Below are positions 43,881 through 54,023 of a stretch of DNA of 64,000 nt, one piece after another. The translations under genes and the position numbers were made by a program. The notes under the pieces were generated by a model, which saw nothing but the letters and a program-made list of their open reading frames with translations, searched no databases and was not told the DNA's origin. Origin of the DNA: Corynebacterium jeddahense (lineage in GTDB: Bacteria > Actinomycetota > Actinomycetes > Mycobacteriales > Mycobacteriaceae); the NCBI RefSeq assembly GCF_028609865.1, contig NZ_CP063194.1, positions 1,860,001 through 1,924,000 on the forward strand, read 5' to 3'. Each line of letters starts with the position of its first letter. The first letter of the stretch is position 1.

Positions 43881-44899
43881 TGTGCCGCCTCCGCTTCGCG
43901 TTCCGCCTCGATGTCGCGCTGGCGCTTCTCGTAGCGCAGCGCGTTCTGCGCGTCGTGCCGGTCGTAGGCCGCGACGATGCGGGAGATGAGGTGGTGGCGC
44001 ACCACGTCGTCGCCCGAGAGCTCCTGGAAGGAGATACCCTCGATGTCGGAGAGGATGCGTCGCGCGACGCGCAGGCCCGAGACCGTGCCACGCGGCAGGT
44101 CCACCTGGGAGGTGTCGCCCGTGACCACCATCTTCGAGCCGAAGCCGAGGCGGGTGAGGAACATCTTCATCTGCGCGCCGGTGGTGTTCTGCGCCTCGTC
44201 GAGGATGACGAACGCGTCCGAGAGCGTGCGCCCGCGCATGTACGCGAGCGGCGCGACCTCGATGATGCCGGCCTCGATGAGCTTCGGGATCGCCTCCGGG
44301 TCCATCATGTCGCGCAGCGAGTCGTAGAGCGGGCGCAGGTACGGGTCGATCTTGTCCGAGAGCGTGCCGGGCAAAAACCCGAGCTTCTCCCCCGCCTCGA
44401 CGGCCGGGCGCGTCAAAATGATGCGCTTGACCTCTTTGTTCTGCAGCGCCTGCACCGCCTTTGCCACGGCGAGGTACGTCTTGCCCGAGCCCGCCGGGCC
44501 GATGCCGAACGTGATCGTGTTCTCGTCGATCGCGTCGACGTAACGGCGCTGGCCGGCCGTCTTCGGGCGGATCACCTTGCCGCGCCGGGCGATGATCTCC
44601 TCGCCAAGCATGTCCGCGACGGAGCCGGGCGCCTCCGCCTCCATGATCTTCACCGCCTGCACGACGGTGTCCGCCCCGAGCGGCACGCCGCGGCGCGCCA
44701 TGGACTCGAGCTCCTCGACGACGCGCAGCGCGTGCGCCACCTGGTCCGCGTGCCCCTTCACGGTGAGCGCGGTGCCGCGCGCGTGCACGCCCACCCCGAG
44801 CTGCTGGTGCAGGACGCGCAGGTTGTCGTCGTTGATGCCGAGGACGGACTGCGCGTAGGCCGAGTCGAGCTCGACCTTGCGCGTGACCATTTCTTCCAT
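43877..44899 (-). CDS. phoH: PhoH-family ATPase
   Basis: 340 residues. The N-terminal PhoH-specific KH-like region ([24 protein letters not shown]) is followed by the ATPase core: Walker [48 protein letters not shown], Walker [27 protein letters not shown]. PhoH proteins are RNA-associated ATPases found with ybeY; they are implicated in RNA metabolism and stress. Start ATG 44899 after a modest spacer from rsmE (11 bp). The PhoH-YbeY-CorC gene order is widely conserved. Confidence 0.94.
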   Translation of the reverse strand: MEEMVTRKVELDSAYAQSVLGINDDNLRVLHQQLGVGVHARGTALTVKGHADQVAHALRVVEELESMARRGVPLGADTVVQAVKIMEAEAPGSVADMLGEEIIARRGKVIRPKTAGQRRYVDAIDENTITFGIGPAGSGKTYLAVAKAVQALQNKEVKRIILTRPAVEAGEKLGFLPGTLSDKIDPYLRPLYDSLRDMMDPEAIPKLIEAGIIEVAPLAYMRGRTLSDAFVILDEAQNTTGAQMKMFLTRLGFGSKMVVTGDTSQVDLPRGTVSGLRVARRILSDIEGISFQELSGDDVVRHHLISRIVAAYDRHDAQNALRYEKRQRDIEAEREAEAAQ

Positions 44900-44910
44900 G
44901 TAGCCCTACC

Positions 44911-45630
44911 CTACCAGCGGGTGGACAGCGCGCCGATGGCGCAAAGCCCCGCGAACGCCGCCGACGCCGTGCGCAGCACCTCGGGCCCGAGCTTCACCGG
45001 GCGCGCGCCGAGGAGCTCCAGCTCGTCGTCGCCGATGCCGCCCTCCGGCCCGACGATGAGCCAGACCTCGTCACCGAACGCGGCGAAGTCGAGGTCGCGG
45101 ATGGACTCGGTCGCGTCCTCGTGCAGCACGACCGCGTTGCCGCCGGGCAGCTCGCCGAGCAGCGCGGCGAGCTGGTTCGTCGTCACCGGCTCGCGCACCT
45201 CGGGCACCCACGCGCGGCGCGCCTGCTTCGCGCTCGCGAGCGCCTGCGCCCGCCACTTCTCCACCTGCTTGGCCTGCTTGTTCGCGGGCCAGCGCGCGAT
45301 GGTGCGGTGCGAGATCCACGGCACGATCGCGTCCGCGCCGCCCTGCACCGCAAGGTCGACGGCGAGCTCGGCGCGCTCGCCCTTCGGCACCGCCTGCACG
45401 ACGGTCACGCGCGGGGTGGGTTGCGGCAGGTGCTCGAGCGTCTCGACGTCGTACCGCACGCACCCCGACCCATCCACCCCGGTGACGGTGGCTTCGGCGC
45501 GGGTGCCGTGGCCGTCGATAAGCATGATGCGCTCGCCGGGCTGGATCCGCTTCACGCCGGCGTGCTTCGCCTCCGTACCCTCGAGCACGCCGGCGGCGGG
45601 GTCGGGGGCGAGGAAGTACGGCAGGCTCAT
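44911..45630 (-). CDS. rsmE: 16S rRNA m3U1498 methyltransferase RsmE
   Basis: 239 residues of the SPOUT (trefoil-knot) superfamily. N-terminal PUA-like [38 protein letters not shown]; then [34 protein letters not shown]; the SAM-binding knot includes [39 protein letters not shown]. It methylates U1498 of 16S rRNA with S-adenosylmethionine. ATG 45630 overlaps the dnaJ stop (ATGA). A large in-frame ORF reaching 46332 runs antisense-free through dnaJ and is not real. Confidence 0.95.
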   Translation of the reverse strand: MSLPYFLAPDPAAGVLEGTEAKHAGVKRIQPGERIMLIDGHGTRAEATVTGVDGSGCVRYDVETLEHLPQPTPRVTVVQAVPKGERAELAVDLAVQGGADAIVPWISHRTIARWPANKQAKQVEKWRAQALASAKQARRAWVPEVREPVTTNQLAALLGELPGGNAVVLHEDATESIRDLDFAAFGDEVWLIVGPEGGIGDDELELLGARPVKLGPEVLRTASAAFAGLCAIGALSTRW

Positions 45631-46760
45631 CGGCGGAACTTGCCGCGCATGCGGGAGAAGAAGCCGTCGCCGTGCTCGTCGTGCTCGGTGTGCACGCGGG
45701 CGTCGTCGGGGCAGCCGGCGCGCAGGTCCTCGAGGGCGGCGCGCTCGTCGTTGGACAGCGCGGTGGGCACGGCGACCTGGACGTGGGCGATCATGTCGCC
45801 GGCGCCCTCGGCGCGCAGGCGCGGCATGCCCTCGCCGGGCAGGTGGATCGTGTCGCCGGGCTGGGTGCCGCCGGGGACCTCGATGATGGTCTCGCCGCCG
45901 GCGAGGTTGTCCACGGCGAGCTCCGTGCCCAGCGCCGCGTCGTACATGGGCACGTTGAGGCGCAGGTGGAGGTCGTTGTTCTCGCGGACGAAGACGGGGT
46001 GCGGCTCGACCTGCACCTCGACGTAGAGGTCGCCGGCCGGGCCGCCGCCGTGGCCGACCTCGCCCTGGTCCGCCATGCGGATGCGCATGCCGGAGTTGAT
46101 GCCGGCGGGGATGTTCACGGTGAGGTCGCGGGTGGCGCGCACCCGGCCGTCGCCGGCGCACTGCGGGCAGGGGTCCTGGATGACCTCGCCGTAGCCGCGG
46201 CAGGTGGGGCACTCGCGCGTGGTCATCACGTTGCCCAGGAAGGACTGCTGCGTTTCCTGGATCTGGCCGGAGCCCTGGCAGGTGCCGCACGTGACGGGCT
46301 TCGACTCGGACTGCGAGCCGGTGCCGTGGCACTTCTCACACAGCACCGCGGTATCCACGGTGACGTCCTGCTTCGTGCCCGAGAACGCCTCCTCAAGCGT
46401 GATGGTGGTGCGCAGCAGCGCGTCGTTGCCCGGCTGGACGCGCGAGCGCGGCTGGCGGGCCCCGGCCCCGCCGCCGAAGAACGCCTCGAAGATGTCGCCC
46501 AAGCCCCCGCCGAACCCGGCGCCGCCGCCCATCCCGCCGGCGGCCTCCATCGGGTCCCCGCCGCGGTCGACGATGGAGCGCTTCTGCGGGTCGAGCAGCA
46601 CCTCCTGCGCCATGGAGATCTCGGCGAACTTCTCCTGCGCCTCCTCGGACGGGTTGACGTCCGGGTGGTACTTGCGCGCCAGCTTGCGGTACGCCTTCTT
46701 GATTTCCTGCTCCGTGGCTTCCCGGTCCACGCCGAGGATGCCGTAATAATCGAGAGCCAT
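45627..46760 (-). CDS. dnaJ: Chaperone protein DnaJ (DnaJ2 type, HrcA-linked)
   Basis: 377 residues. J domain with [33 protein letters not shown] (HPD motif), a Gly/Phe-rich segment ([21 protein letters not shown]), four CxxCxGxG zinc repeats ([32 protein letters not shown]) and the C-terminal substrate-binding domain. It stimulates DnaK ATPase and delivers unfolded proteins. The gene lies 10 bp downstream of hrcA in one operon, the arrangement of the second dnaJ of corynebacteria. Read-through ORFs to 47159 are not real; ATG 46760 begins the J domain. Confidence 0.97.
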   Translation of the reverse strand: MALDYYGILGVDREATEQEIKKAYRKLARKYHPDVNPSEEAQEKFAEISMAQEVLLDPQKRSIVDRGGDPMEAAGGMGGGAGFGGGLGDIFEAFFGGGAGARQPRSRVQPGNDALLRTTITLEEAFSGTKQDVTVDTAVLCEKCHGTGSQSESKPVTCGTCQGSGQIQETQQSFLGNVMTTRECPTCRGYGEVIQDPCPQCAGDGRVRATRDLTVNIPAGINSGMRIRMADQGEVGHGGGPAGDLYVEVQVEPHPVFVRENNDLHLRLNVPMYDAALGTELAVDNLAGGETIIEVPGGTQPGDTIHLPGEGMPRLRAEGAGDMIAHVQVAVPTALSNDERAALEDLRAGCPDDARVHTEHDEHGDGFFSRMRGKFRR

Positions 46761-46770
46761 AACTTCCCTT

Positions 46771-47784
46771 CTATTCGCCCCGCAGGATGCGGCTGATGTA
46801 GCGGGCGACGGTGGCAACCTTCTGCATGGTACCGGGGTAGTCCATGTGCGTCGGGCCGACCACCCCGAGCCCGCCGAGGGCCTCGTCGCCGGAACCGTAC
46901 GCTGTTGTAACAATCGCGGCGGAAGATAATTCCTCGTCCTCGTTCTCGCGGCCGATGCGCACGGAGACGTGCTCGAGCTCCTGCGCGCTCGCGAGGAGCT
47001 TGAGCACGACCACCTGCTGCTCCAGCGCGTCGATGACGCCCTGCAGGCTCCCCGACGGCACGAGCAGGTTTGACGACCCGGCGATGATGAGCCGATCCGG
47101 GGCGGCGTCGACGAGCGTCGCGATGAGCACGTCGGAGGCGCGCCGGACGGCGTCGGCAAGCGGGGCGGGCGCGCGCATGGTGAGGTTCGCGAGCGACTCG
47201 GAGGCGTCGCGCATCGTCTTGCCCACGAGGACGTCGTTGAGCAGGTCGCGCACCGCCCGCACCCCGTCGGCCCCGATGGGCGCGGCGAGGTCGACGTTGC
47301 GCTGGTCCACGCGCCCGGTGTCCGTGATGAGCACGAGCAGCAGCCGCGTCGGCGTGAGCTCGACGACCTCGCAGTGCTTCACCCGCGAGACCGTGAGCGC
47401 CGGCAGCTGCACCACCGCCGCCTGGTTCGTCAGCTGCGCGAGCAGCTGCACGGAGCGACGCAGCACGTCCTCCATGTCCACGCCGTTTTCCAAAAAGTCG
47501 AGGATCGCGCGGCGCTCCGCGGCGGAGAGCGGCTTGACGTCGTGCAGCGCGTCGACGAACGCGCGGTAGCCCGCCTCGGTGGGGATGCGCCCGGACGACG
47601 CGTGCGTCTGCGAGATGTAGCCCTGCTGTTCGAGCACCGCCATGTCGTTGCGGATCGTCGCCGAGCTCACCCCCAGCTTGTGCCGCTCCACGAGCGTCTT
47701 CGACCCGACGGGTTCCTGGTTGGCGATGTAGTCGGCCACGATCGCGCGCAGCACCGCCTGCCGCCGCTCGTCCGCAGTACTCAT
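46771..47784 (-). CDS. hrcA: Heat-inducible transcription repressor HrcA
   Basis: 337 residues. N-terminal winged helix [72 protein letters not shown] is diagnostic; the remainder is the GAF-like and dimerisation domain, including [30 protein letters not shown] at the C-terminus. HrcA represses heat-shock genes by binding CIRCE. I see no CIRCE (TTAGCACTC-N9-GAGTGCTAA) near hrcA here, so its targets are probably elsewhere (groEL loci). It starts 10 bp after hemW. Confidence 0.97.
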   Translation of the reverse strand: MSTADERRQAVLRAIVADYIANQEPVGSKTLVERHKLGVSSATIRNDMAVLEQQGYISQTHASSGRIPTEAGYRAFVDALHDVKPLSAAERRAILDFLENGVDMEDVLRRSVQLLAQLTNQAAVVQLPALTVSRVKHCEVVELTPTRLLLVLITDTGRVDQRNVDLAAPIGADGVRAVRDLLNDVLVGKTMRDASESLANLTMRAPAPLADAVRRASDVLIATLVDAAPDRLIIAGSSNLLVPSGSLQGVIDALEQQVVVLKLLASAQELEHVSVRIGRENEDEELSSAAIVTTAYGSGDEALGGLGVVGPTHMDYPGTMQKVATVARYISRILRGE

Positions 47785-47794
47785 GGTCGCCTCC

Positions 47795-48916
47795 TCACTC
47801 GGCTGCCAGGATATCGGTGATGATGCCGTCCGCCAGCAGCCGGCCGGTGTCCGTGAGCCGCAGCCGCGCGCCGCGCTCGAGCAGACCAGCTCGCACATGC
47901 GTATCGACGACGTCCCGCGCCCCCTCCCCAACCAGCCCCGCCGGGATTCCCTCGGCGAGGCGCAGCCCGAGCATGACGGCCTCGGTGTGGGCCTCGGCGT
48001 CGGTGACGGTTTCGCTGTCGTCGACCGGCAGGTGGCCGTCGCGAAGCAGCTGCGCGTACCGCTCGGGGCGCTTGACGTTGAAGAAGCGTTCCCGGCCGAT
48101 GAAGCTGTGCGCGCCCGGCCCGGCGCCCCACCACTGCCGGTTGCGCCAGTAGAGGAGGTTGTGGCGGCACTCCCCGCCCGGCTTCGCCCAGTTCGACACC
48201 TCGTACCAGCCGTAGCCGGCGTCCGCAAGCGTGTCGGCGATGAGCTCGTAGCAGTCGGCGTAGGCGTCCTCCTCGGGCGCGGGCAGCTCGCCGCGGCGGA
48301 TCTTGCGGGCCATGCGCGTGCCATCCTCGACGATGAGCGAGTAGGCGCTCACGTGGTCCACGCCGGTGGCGAGGACGGCGTCGAGGGTGCGGCGGACGTC
48401 GTCGTCGGTCTCGGTGGGCGTGCCGTAGATCATGTCGAGGTTGACGTGCTCGAAACCGGCGGCGAGGGCCTCGCGCGCGGCGGCGGTGGCGCGGCCGGGC
48501 GTGTGCTGGCGTTCGAGGACGCGCAGCACCGGCGCGGACGCCGACTGCATGCCCAGCGAGACGCGGGTGAACCCCGCCTCGAGCAAGCCGGCGAAGTACG
48601 CCGGGCTCGTGGACTCGGGGTTGGACTCGGTGGTGATCTCCGCGCCGGCGTTGACGCCGATCGTCTCGCGCACCATGCCGAGCACCCGGGCGAGCCCGTC
48701 CGCGCCGAGCAGGCTCGGCGTGCCGCCGCCGACGAAGACGGTGTCGGCCGCCGGCAGGCCACGCGCGGCGGCGAGCTCGAGCTCGCGGCCGAGCGCGTCG
48801 AGGTACTCGGCGTGGGACGAGTCGACCTCCGTCGGGGTGTACGTGTTGAAGTCGCAGTACCCGCAGCGCGTCGCGCAGAACGGGACGTGGACGTAGACGC
48901 CGAACGAGTCCATCAC
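47795..48916 (-). CDS. hemW: Radical SAM heme chaperone HemW (HemN-like)
   Basis: 373 residues. The radical-SAM cluster motif CxxxCxxC is seen in [18 protein letters not shown], followed by [73 protein letters not shown] and the HemN_C domain. The CxxxCxxC followed by F rather than CxxxCxxCxC marks HemW rather than coproporphyrinogen dehydrogenase. HemW delivers heme to target proteins. GTG 48916 or ATG 48913 start. Conserved hemW-hrcA-dnaJ order. Confidence 0.94.
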   Translation of the reverse strand: MMDSFGVYVHVPFCATRCGYCDFNTYTPTEVDSSHAEYLDALGRELELAAARGLPAADTVFVGGGTPSLLGADGLARVLGMVRETIGVNAGAEITTESNPESTSPAYFAGLLEAGFTRVSLGMQSASAPVLRVLERQHTPGRATAAAREALAAGFEHVNLDMIYGTPTETDDDVRRTLDAVLATGVDHVSAYSLIVEDGTRMARKIRRGELPAPEEDAYADCYELIADTLADAGYGWYEVSNWAKPGGECRHNLLYWRNRQWWGAGPGAHSFIGRERFFNVKRPERYAQLLRDGHLPVDDSETVTDAEAHTEAVMLGLRLAEGIPAGLVGEGARDVVDTHVRAGLLERGARLRLTDTGRLLADGIITDILAAE

Positions 48917-48921
48917 GCAGG

Positions 48922-49590
48922 CTAGGCCCCGCGGCGGGAGCGCTTCGCGGCGACCTTCGCCACGATCCGGTCGATGCGGGCGCGCTCCTCCAAGAACTCC
49001 GGCGGGTTCGTGCCCCGCATCGTGCGCACGAACGCGGGGTGGTCGACGCAGACGGTCTCCACCCAGCCGAGCACCGCGGCCTCGACGATCTCGCCGACGC
49101 GGGCGTAGAGGTGCGGCAGGCTCACCACGCCGAGCTCGCGCGCCACCATGTCGGTCTGCTCGAGGGTGTAGCCCACCACCTCGCCGAGGTGCTGTACGAC
49201 GAGGTCGGTGCGGCCCGTGAGCGCGTCCTGCATCGTTTGCACGGAGAACGGCGCCTGGAGGGGGAAGAGGTCGGCGAGGCCGGAGGCGTCGAGAAGCTCG
49301 GGCTCCGGGATGCGCTCCTCGGGGCTCGCGGCGGCGGAGAGGTGCCCGGCGGCGCGGCCGGTGGTCAGCGCTTGGCGCAGGCCGATGAGCTCGGCGACAA
49401 CGCGGCGCGCGTCCTGGCGGGCGTCGTCGACGATCTCGACGAACTCAGCGAGGCAGTCCTCCGTGAGCTCGCCGTCGTAGTCCGCGATCGCCTCCGCGAG
49501 GTGCTCGGTGTACTCCGCAACCTCGTCGCCGATGTTGTAGATCTCCTGAGTGAGCTCGCGGTGGCGCAGCACGGCTGCGGACTTGTGCAC
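48922..49590 (-). CDS. Conserved hypothetical helical protein
   Basis: 222 residues, strongly helical and acidic, no signal peptide or membrane segment. HRELTQEIYNIGDEVAEYTEHLAEAIADYDGELTEDCLAEFVEIVDDARQDARRVVAELIGLRQAL looks like a long helical bundle; EVVGYTLEQTDMVARELGVVSLPHLYARVGEIVEAAVLGW follows. No family recognised. GTG 49590 has an excellent RBS (AAGGGGG, 7-8 nt upstream), whereas the longer TTG start at 49623 has none. It lies 5 bp upstream of hemW, so the two are likely co-transcribed. Confidence 0.65.
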   Translation of the reverse strand: MHKSAAVLRHRELTQEIYNIGDEVAEYTEHLAEAIADYDGELTEDCLAEFVEIVDDARQDARRVVAELIGLRQALTTGRAAGHLSAAASPEERIPEPELLDASGLADLFPLQAPFSVQTMQDALTGRTDLVVQHLGEVVGYTLEQTDMVARELGVVSLPHLYARVGEIVEAAVLGWVETVCVDHPAFVRTMRGTNPPEFLEERARIDRIVAKVAAKRSRRGA

Positions 49591-49670
49591 GGCGAGACCC
49601 CCTTGGAGAGAACTGGTAAACAAGTTGGGATGCTATGCCAGAGCGCCCGCCGCACACGGGAGGCGCGCCG

Positions 49671-51509
49671 CTAACGCTGGTACAGCTTGTCGATGTCCTC
49701 CTGGAAGCGCTGGAACACCACGTTGCGCTTCACCTTCATCGTCGGCGTCATCTCGTCGTGCTGCTCGGAGAGGTCGCGGTCGAGGATGCGGAACTTCTTG
49801 ATCGCCTCGGTGCGCGAGACGGTGGCGTTGGCCATGTTCACGGCGTCCTGCACCTCCGCGCGCAGCGCCGGGTCCTGGGCGAGCTCGGAGACCTTCTTGT
49901 TCGCCGGGATGTTGTGGTTCGCCTTCCAGCGCTTGAGCTCCTCTTCGTCGAGCGTGACCAGCACGCCGACGAACGGCTTGCCGTCGCCGACGACGAGCGC
50001 GTTGGCGATGAGCGGATCCTGGCGGATGATCTCCTCGAGCGGGCCCGGGGAGATGTTCTTGCCGCCGGCGGTGACGATGAGGTCCTTCTTGCGCCCGGTG
50101 ATGCGCACGAAGCCCTCCTCGTCCACCTCGCCGAGGTCGCCGGTGTTGAACCAGCCGTCGGTGATCGCCTCCTGCGTCGCGGACGGGTTGCGCCAGTACT
50201 GCTGGAACACGCCGGGGCCGGCGAACTCGATCTCGCCGTCGTCGTTGATGCGCACGCTGTAGCCGTTGACGGGGCGGCCGACGGTGCCGACCTTGTTGCC
50301 GTCGGCGTTGTTCACGCACGCGGCCGCGCACGTCTCGGTCAGCCCGTAGCCCTCGTAGATGGGCACGCCCATGCCGCGGTAGAAGTGGCTCAGGTCCGCG
50401 CTCATCGCCGAGCCGCCGGTGATGCCGTACCAGACGGACCCGCCCATCGCGGCGCGGATCTTCGCGTAGACGAGCTTGTCGTAGACCGCCCGCTTCGCCT
50501 TCTGCACCCGCGTCGGGCCTTCCGGGGTGTCCAGCGCCTTCGAGTACTCGACGGCCGCGCGCTCCGCCTCGAGGAACAGCCGCTTGCCCACCGCCGAGCC
50601 GTCGGCTGCCTTGTTGTACGCGCCGTCGCGCACCTTCTCAAACACGCGCGGCACGCCGATGACCAGGTTCGGCCGGGCGCGCTGCAGCTCCACCGTGAGC
50701 GTCGACGTGTCGGACCAGTGCGACTGCGTCGCCCCCGACAGCGTCCACGAGATCGCCACCGCGCGGGCGAGCACGTGCGCGAGCGGCAGGAACGTCACCA
50801 TCCGCTGGCCCGGGTAGGACACCTCGCCGATCTTGTTCTCCAGCAGTGCCCAGCACTGGTACGCCCAGTTGCCCTGCGTGAGCTCGACGCCCTTCGGCCG
50901 CCCGGTCGTGCCGGAGGTGTACACCAGCGACGCGAGGTCGGGGTGGCGCAGGGCGGCGATGCGTTCGTCGATACGCGACTGCGGCACCTCGCGCCCCTCG
51001 AACTTGATGGTCTCCACGCCCGCGGAGTTGAACTCGTAGATGCGCTCGAGCTGCGACGGCGAGTCCGCGAACTTCGGCCGCCCGGAGCTGTCGAGCAAGA
51101 ACGGCGTCATCAGCTCGGTGTGGTCGCGGGTCTCGGTGAAGGCGATCTTCGCCCCGGAGTCCTCGAGGATCCACTGGATCTGGTGCATCGAGCTCGTCGG
51201 GTAGATGGGCACGGAGGCGGCGCCGGCGGCCCAGATGGCGAAGTCGAGCAGCGACCACTCGTAGCGCGTCGAGGAGAGGATGGCCACGCGGTCGCCCGGC
51301 TCGACGCCCGCGGCGATGAGCCCCTTGGCCACCTCGTAGACCTCCTGGAGGAACTCCCCGGCCGTGACGTTGACCCATTCGTAGTTGCGGGGCCGCGAGA
51401 ACAGGACGAGGTGGGGGCGCTGCTCGCACGTTTCCACCAGCCGCCCGATGCACGTGTCCGTGTCCTTGAGTGTGAATCCGAGTTCGGTCGTGTGCGCGTT
51501 CGATGGCAT
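49671..51509 (-). CDS. Long-chain fatty-acid CoA ligase (FadD15-like)
   Basis: 612 residues of the ANL adenylate-forming family. A3-type phosphate loop SLVYTSGTTGRPKGVELTQGNW; A5 EGYGLTETCAAACVNN; A7/A8 FNTGDLGEVDEEGFVRITGRKKDLIVTAGGKNISPGPLEE. It activates long-chain fatty acids to acyl-AMP and acyl-CoA, for beta-oxidation or membrane/mycolate precursor recycling. An A10 Lys is expected in the C-terminal VSRTEAIKKFRIL. Similar to mycobacterial FadD15. ATG 51509; a -10 TAGTCT on the minus strand ends 8 nt upstream (near-leaderless). Divergent from malQ. Confidence 0.92.
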   Translation of the reverse strand: MPSNAHTTELGFTLKDTDTCIGRLVETCEQRPHLVLFSRPRNYEWVNVTAGEFLQEVYEVAKGLIAAGVEPGDRVAILSSTRYEWSLLDFAIWAAGAASVPIYPTSSMHQIQWILEDSGAKIAFTETRDHTELMTPFLLDSSGRPKFADSPSQLERIYEFNSAGVETIKFEGREVPQSRIDERIAALRHPDLASLVYTSGTTGRPKGVELTQGNWAYQCWALLENKIGEVSYPGQRMVTFLPLAHVLARAVAISWTLSGATQSHWSDTSTLTVELQRARPNLVIGVPRVFEKVRDGAYNKAADGSAVGKRLFLEAERAAVEYSKALDTPEGPTRVQKAKRAVYDKLVYAKIRAAMGGSVWYGITGGSAMSADLSHFYRGMGVPIYEGYGLTETCAAACVNNADGNKVGTVGRPVNGYSVRINDDGEIEFAGPGVFQQYWRNPSATQEAITDGWFNTGDLGEVDEEGFVRITGRKKDLIVTAGGKNISPGPLEEIIRQDPLIANALVVGDGKPFVGVLVTLDEEELKRWKANHNIPANKKVSELAQDPALRAEVQDAVNMANATVSRTEAIKKFRILDRDLSEQHDEMTPTMKVKRNVVFQRFQEDIDKLYQR

Positions 51510-51553
51510 GGTGTCCAAGACTACCCCAGCGGGTGGCGGTGAGCTTTGGCAGA

Positions 51554-53719
51554 ATGCGTGGCGTGACCAACGTGGATCTCCTGCACGCCCTCGCCGAGTC
51601 CTACGGCTTCGGCACCTCGTACCGCGCCTCGAACGGGCTGATCACCGAGCCTCCGGCGGCGTCGTTTGTCAAGCTCTTGCGCGCGCTCGGGCTCCCGCTT
51701 GACGACGATCCTTCGGACGAAGAACTCCTCTTCCACCTCAACGCGCGCCGCGAGTTCTGGGCGACCCGGCCGCTGCCGCCGTGCGTCGTGGCCACCGCGG
51801 GGGCGGAGAAGCACTTCAACGTCCACGTGCACGACGGCCACTGGGCGCACTGCTGGATCCGCCTCGAGGACGGCTCCTCGCGCGACTGCTGGCAGGACGA
51901 GAACTGGGCGCCGCCCACGACGGGCGCGGACGGCGTCGTGTGGGGCGAGGCGACGTTCCACACGCCGGGCGACCTGCCGCCGGGCTGGCACGAGCTGCAC
52001 CTCGAGTCCGACGACCTCGACGAGGCGTGCACGCTCATCGTCGTGCCGCAGGCCCTGTCGACGAACGCGGAGGTGGTGCGCGAGCCGGTGTGGGGCGTCA
52101 TGGCGCAGCTCTACTCGGTGCGCTCGCTGGAGTCCTGGGGCATCGGTGACTTCGCAGACCTCGGCGCGCTCGCGGAGGCGGTGGCGGGCCTCGGTGCGGA
52201 CTACTTGCTCATCAACCCGGTCCACGCCGCGCAGCCGGTCCCGCCGGTCGAGGACTCGCCGTACCTGCCCACGTCGCGCCGCTTCGTCAACCCGATCTAC
52301 ATCGCAGTCGAGCAGGTGCCGGAGTTCGGGATGCTGAGCGAAAAGGAGCGGGACGTCGTCGATACGCTGGCCGCGCCACTCAAGGCGATGGACCTCACCG
52401 CCGACCCGCTCGAGCGCGACCGGGTCTTCGCCGCGAAGCTCGAGGCGCTGCGTCTGCTGCACGACGCCTCCGAGCGCGACGCCGCGCGCACCCACGACTT
52501 CGAGCTGTTCTGCCTCGACGAGGGCGAGGGGCTCACGCAGTTCGCCGAGTGGTGCGCCGCGCAGGCGAGCGAGTCGGAGCACCCCGGCTCCCCGCGGCGC
52601 GACGGGGAGGACCCGCGCGAGCTCGTACGGTTCTACATGTGGCTGCAGTTCGTCGCCGACGAGCAGCGCCGCATCGCCCAGGAGCGGGCGCTGGCGGCCG
52701 GGATGTCCATCGGCATCATGACGGACCTCGCCGTGGGCATCCACCCCGGCGGCGCCGACGCGGCGACGCTGCACGACGTGCTCGTGCCCGACGCCTCGGT
52801 GGGTGCACCGCCGGACCAGTACTCGCAGCAGGGCCAGGACTGGTCCCAGCCGCCATGGAACCCGCAGCAGCTCGCCGAGGCCGGCTACGGGCCGTGGCGC
52901 GACCTGCTGCGCACCGTGCTGCGCCACTCCGGCGGCATCCGCGTCGACCACGTGCTGGGCCTGTTCCGCCTCTTCTGGCTGCCGCGCATGGACACCCCGC
53001 TCAACGGGGCGTACATGAACTACGACTTCGAGGCGATGGTGGGCGTGCTCGCGCTCGAGGCGGAGCGCGCCGGCGCCGTCGTCGTCGGCGAGGACCTGGG
53101 CACGTTCGAGCCGTGGGTGCAGGACGTCCTGCGCGACAAGGGCGTGCTGGGCACCTCCGTGCTCTGGTTCGAGTCCGTGCCGCCGGAGACGCCGCGCCCC
53201 TCGCAGCAGTACCGCAACCTCGCGCTCACCGCGGTGGGCACGCACGACCTGCCGCCGACCGCGGGCTACCTCGAGGGCGCGCACAACGCGCTGCGCCACA
53301 AGCTCGGGCTCGTGGAGGAGTCGCTCGACGAGCTCAACGCCTCCGACGCGGTGTGGATCTCCCAGGTGCTTGCCGCCGCGCAGGCCGAGGGCGCGTTCGC
53401 GGGCACGGCGCTCGCGGACGTGGACTTCCTGGACAAGGACCTCGGCGAGTACGACGACGTGGAGACCCTGCTCGTGGGCCTGACCCGCTTCATCGCCTCC
53501 ACCCCGTCCGCGATGACGTGCACGAACCTCGTGGACATGGTGGGCGACGTGCGCATCCAGAACCAGCCGGGCACCAACCGCGAGCAGTACTCCAACTGGT
53601 GCATTCCGCTTTGCGACGCCTCCGGGACCCCCGTCCTCATCGAGGACCTCCCCGAGATCGACCTCGTGGCGCGCCTCGCCGAGGCGTCGCGGCGCCCGCG
53701 CACCGACGAGCGCCGGTAA
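51554..53719 (+). CDS. malQ: 4-alpha-glucanotransferase (amylomaltase)
   Basis: About 721 residues (GH77). Diagnostic blocks: VWGVMAQLYSVRSLESWGIGDFADL, YLLINPVHAAQP, DSPYLPTSRRFVNPIYI, GIMTDLAVGIHPGGAD, GGIRVDHVLGLFRLFWLP (nucleophile Asp), VVGEDLGTFEPWVQDVL (acid/base Glu), AVGTHDLPPTAGY (third Asp). It disproportionates maltodextrins for glycogen/maltose metabolism. The N-terminal extension (SYGFGTSYRASNG...) is typical of actinobacterial MalQ. ATG 51554 or GTG 51563 start; the homologous start VTNVDLLHAL at 51563 is equally plausible. Confidence 0.95.
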   Translation: MRGVTNVDLLHALAESYGFGTSYRASNGLITEPPAASFVKLLRALGLPLDDDPSDEELLFHLNARREFWATRPLPPCVVATAGAEKHFNVHVHDGHWAHCWIRLEDGSSRDCWQDENWAPPTTGADGVVWGEATFHTPGDLPPGWHELHLESDDLDEACTLIVVPQALSTNAEVVREPVWGVMAQLYSVRSLESWGIGDFADLGALAEAVAGLGADYLLINPVHAAQPVPPVEDSPYLPTSRRFVNPIYIAVEQVPEFGMLSEKERDVVDTLAAPLKAMDLTADPLERDRVFAAKLEALRLLHDASERDAARTHDFELFCLDEGEGLTQFAEWCAAQASESEHPGSPRRDGEDPRELVRFYMWLQFVADEQRRIAQERALAAGMSIGIMTDLAVGIHPGGADAATLHDVLVPDASVGAPPDQYSQQGQDWSQPPWNPQQLAEAGYGPWRDLLRTVLRHSGGIRVDHVLGLFRLFWLPRMDTPLNGAYMNYDFEAMVGVLALEAERAGAVVVGEDLGTFEPWVQDVLRDKGVLGTSVLWFESVPPETPRPSQQYRNLALTAVGTHDLPPTAGYLEGAHNALRHKLGLVEESLDELNASDAVWISQVLAAAQAEGAFAGTALADVDFLDKDLGEYDDVETLLVGLTRFIASTPSAMTCTNLVDMVGDVRIQNQPGTNREQYSNWCIPLCDASGTPVLIEDLPEIDLVARLAEASRRPRTDERR

Positions 53720-53722
53720 CCG

Positions 53723-53869
53723 CTAGCCGGTGACCGCGCTCACGATCGCCGCGACGACCACGAGCGCAATGAGCACCCACATCACCTGGGTGACCCGCGA
53801 CTGCGGGTACTTGCGCTGTTGCCGCGGCAGCTTCTGGTCCTGCTTGCGCAGCTCTTCAGGGTTCGCCAT
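53723..53869 (-). CDS. 48-residue single-pass membrane protein
   Basis: MANPEELRKQDQKLPRQQRK is a charged, basic N-terminus, followed by one C-terminal hydrophobic segment (VMWVLIALVVVAAIVSAV), so a small tail-anchored membrane protein. No family recognised. Its start lies inside the end of the preceding 55-residue gene (14-bp overlap). The coding strand and spacing make a real gene likely, but conservation could not be tested. Confidence 0.55.
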   Translation of the reverse strand: MANPEELRKQDQKLPRQQRKYPQSRVTQVMWVLIALVVVAAIVSAVTG

Positions 53870-54023
53870 GGCCCCTTAGGCTAGCGGAGATCCGCCCGGC
53901 CGCGCGAAACACCCAGTCGACGAGCCAGAGCACCACCGCGCCCGCCACCGCGCACGCCGGCACGGCGACGGCGAGGATCACCGGCACCTGCAGCCACGGG
54001 GTGAGCCCCATGAGCCAGCCCAT
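53856..54023 (-). CDS. 55-residue membrane protein
   Basis: MGWLMGLTPWLQVPVILAVAVPACAVAGAVVLWLVDWVF is almost wholly hydrophobic (one or two transmembrane helices), ending in a short basic tail. ATG 54023 overlaps the TGA of the upstream protease gene by one base (TGATG), the sign of coupled translation. Possibly an accessory of the protease; the function is unknown. Confidence 0.55.
   Translation of the reverse strand: MGWLMGLTPWLQVPVILAVAVPACAVAGAVVLWLVDWVFRAAGRISASLRGHGEP

Noticed and set aside
43318..44091. N-terminal extension of the CorC-type gene
   Set aside because: The extension overlaps ybeY and phoH out of frame and is Arg/Ser/Thr-rich; GTG 43317 gives the family N-terminus.
47785..47794. 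CIRCE operator at hrcA
   Set aside because: The gap to hemW is only 10 bp and the TTAGCACTC/GAGTGCTAA repeat is absent.
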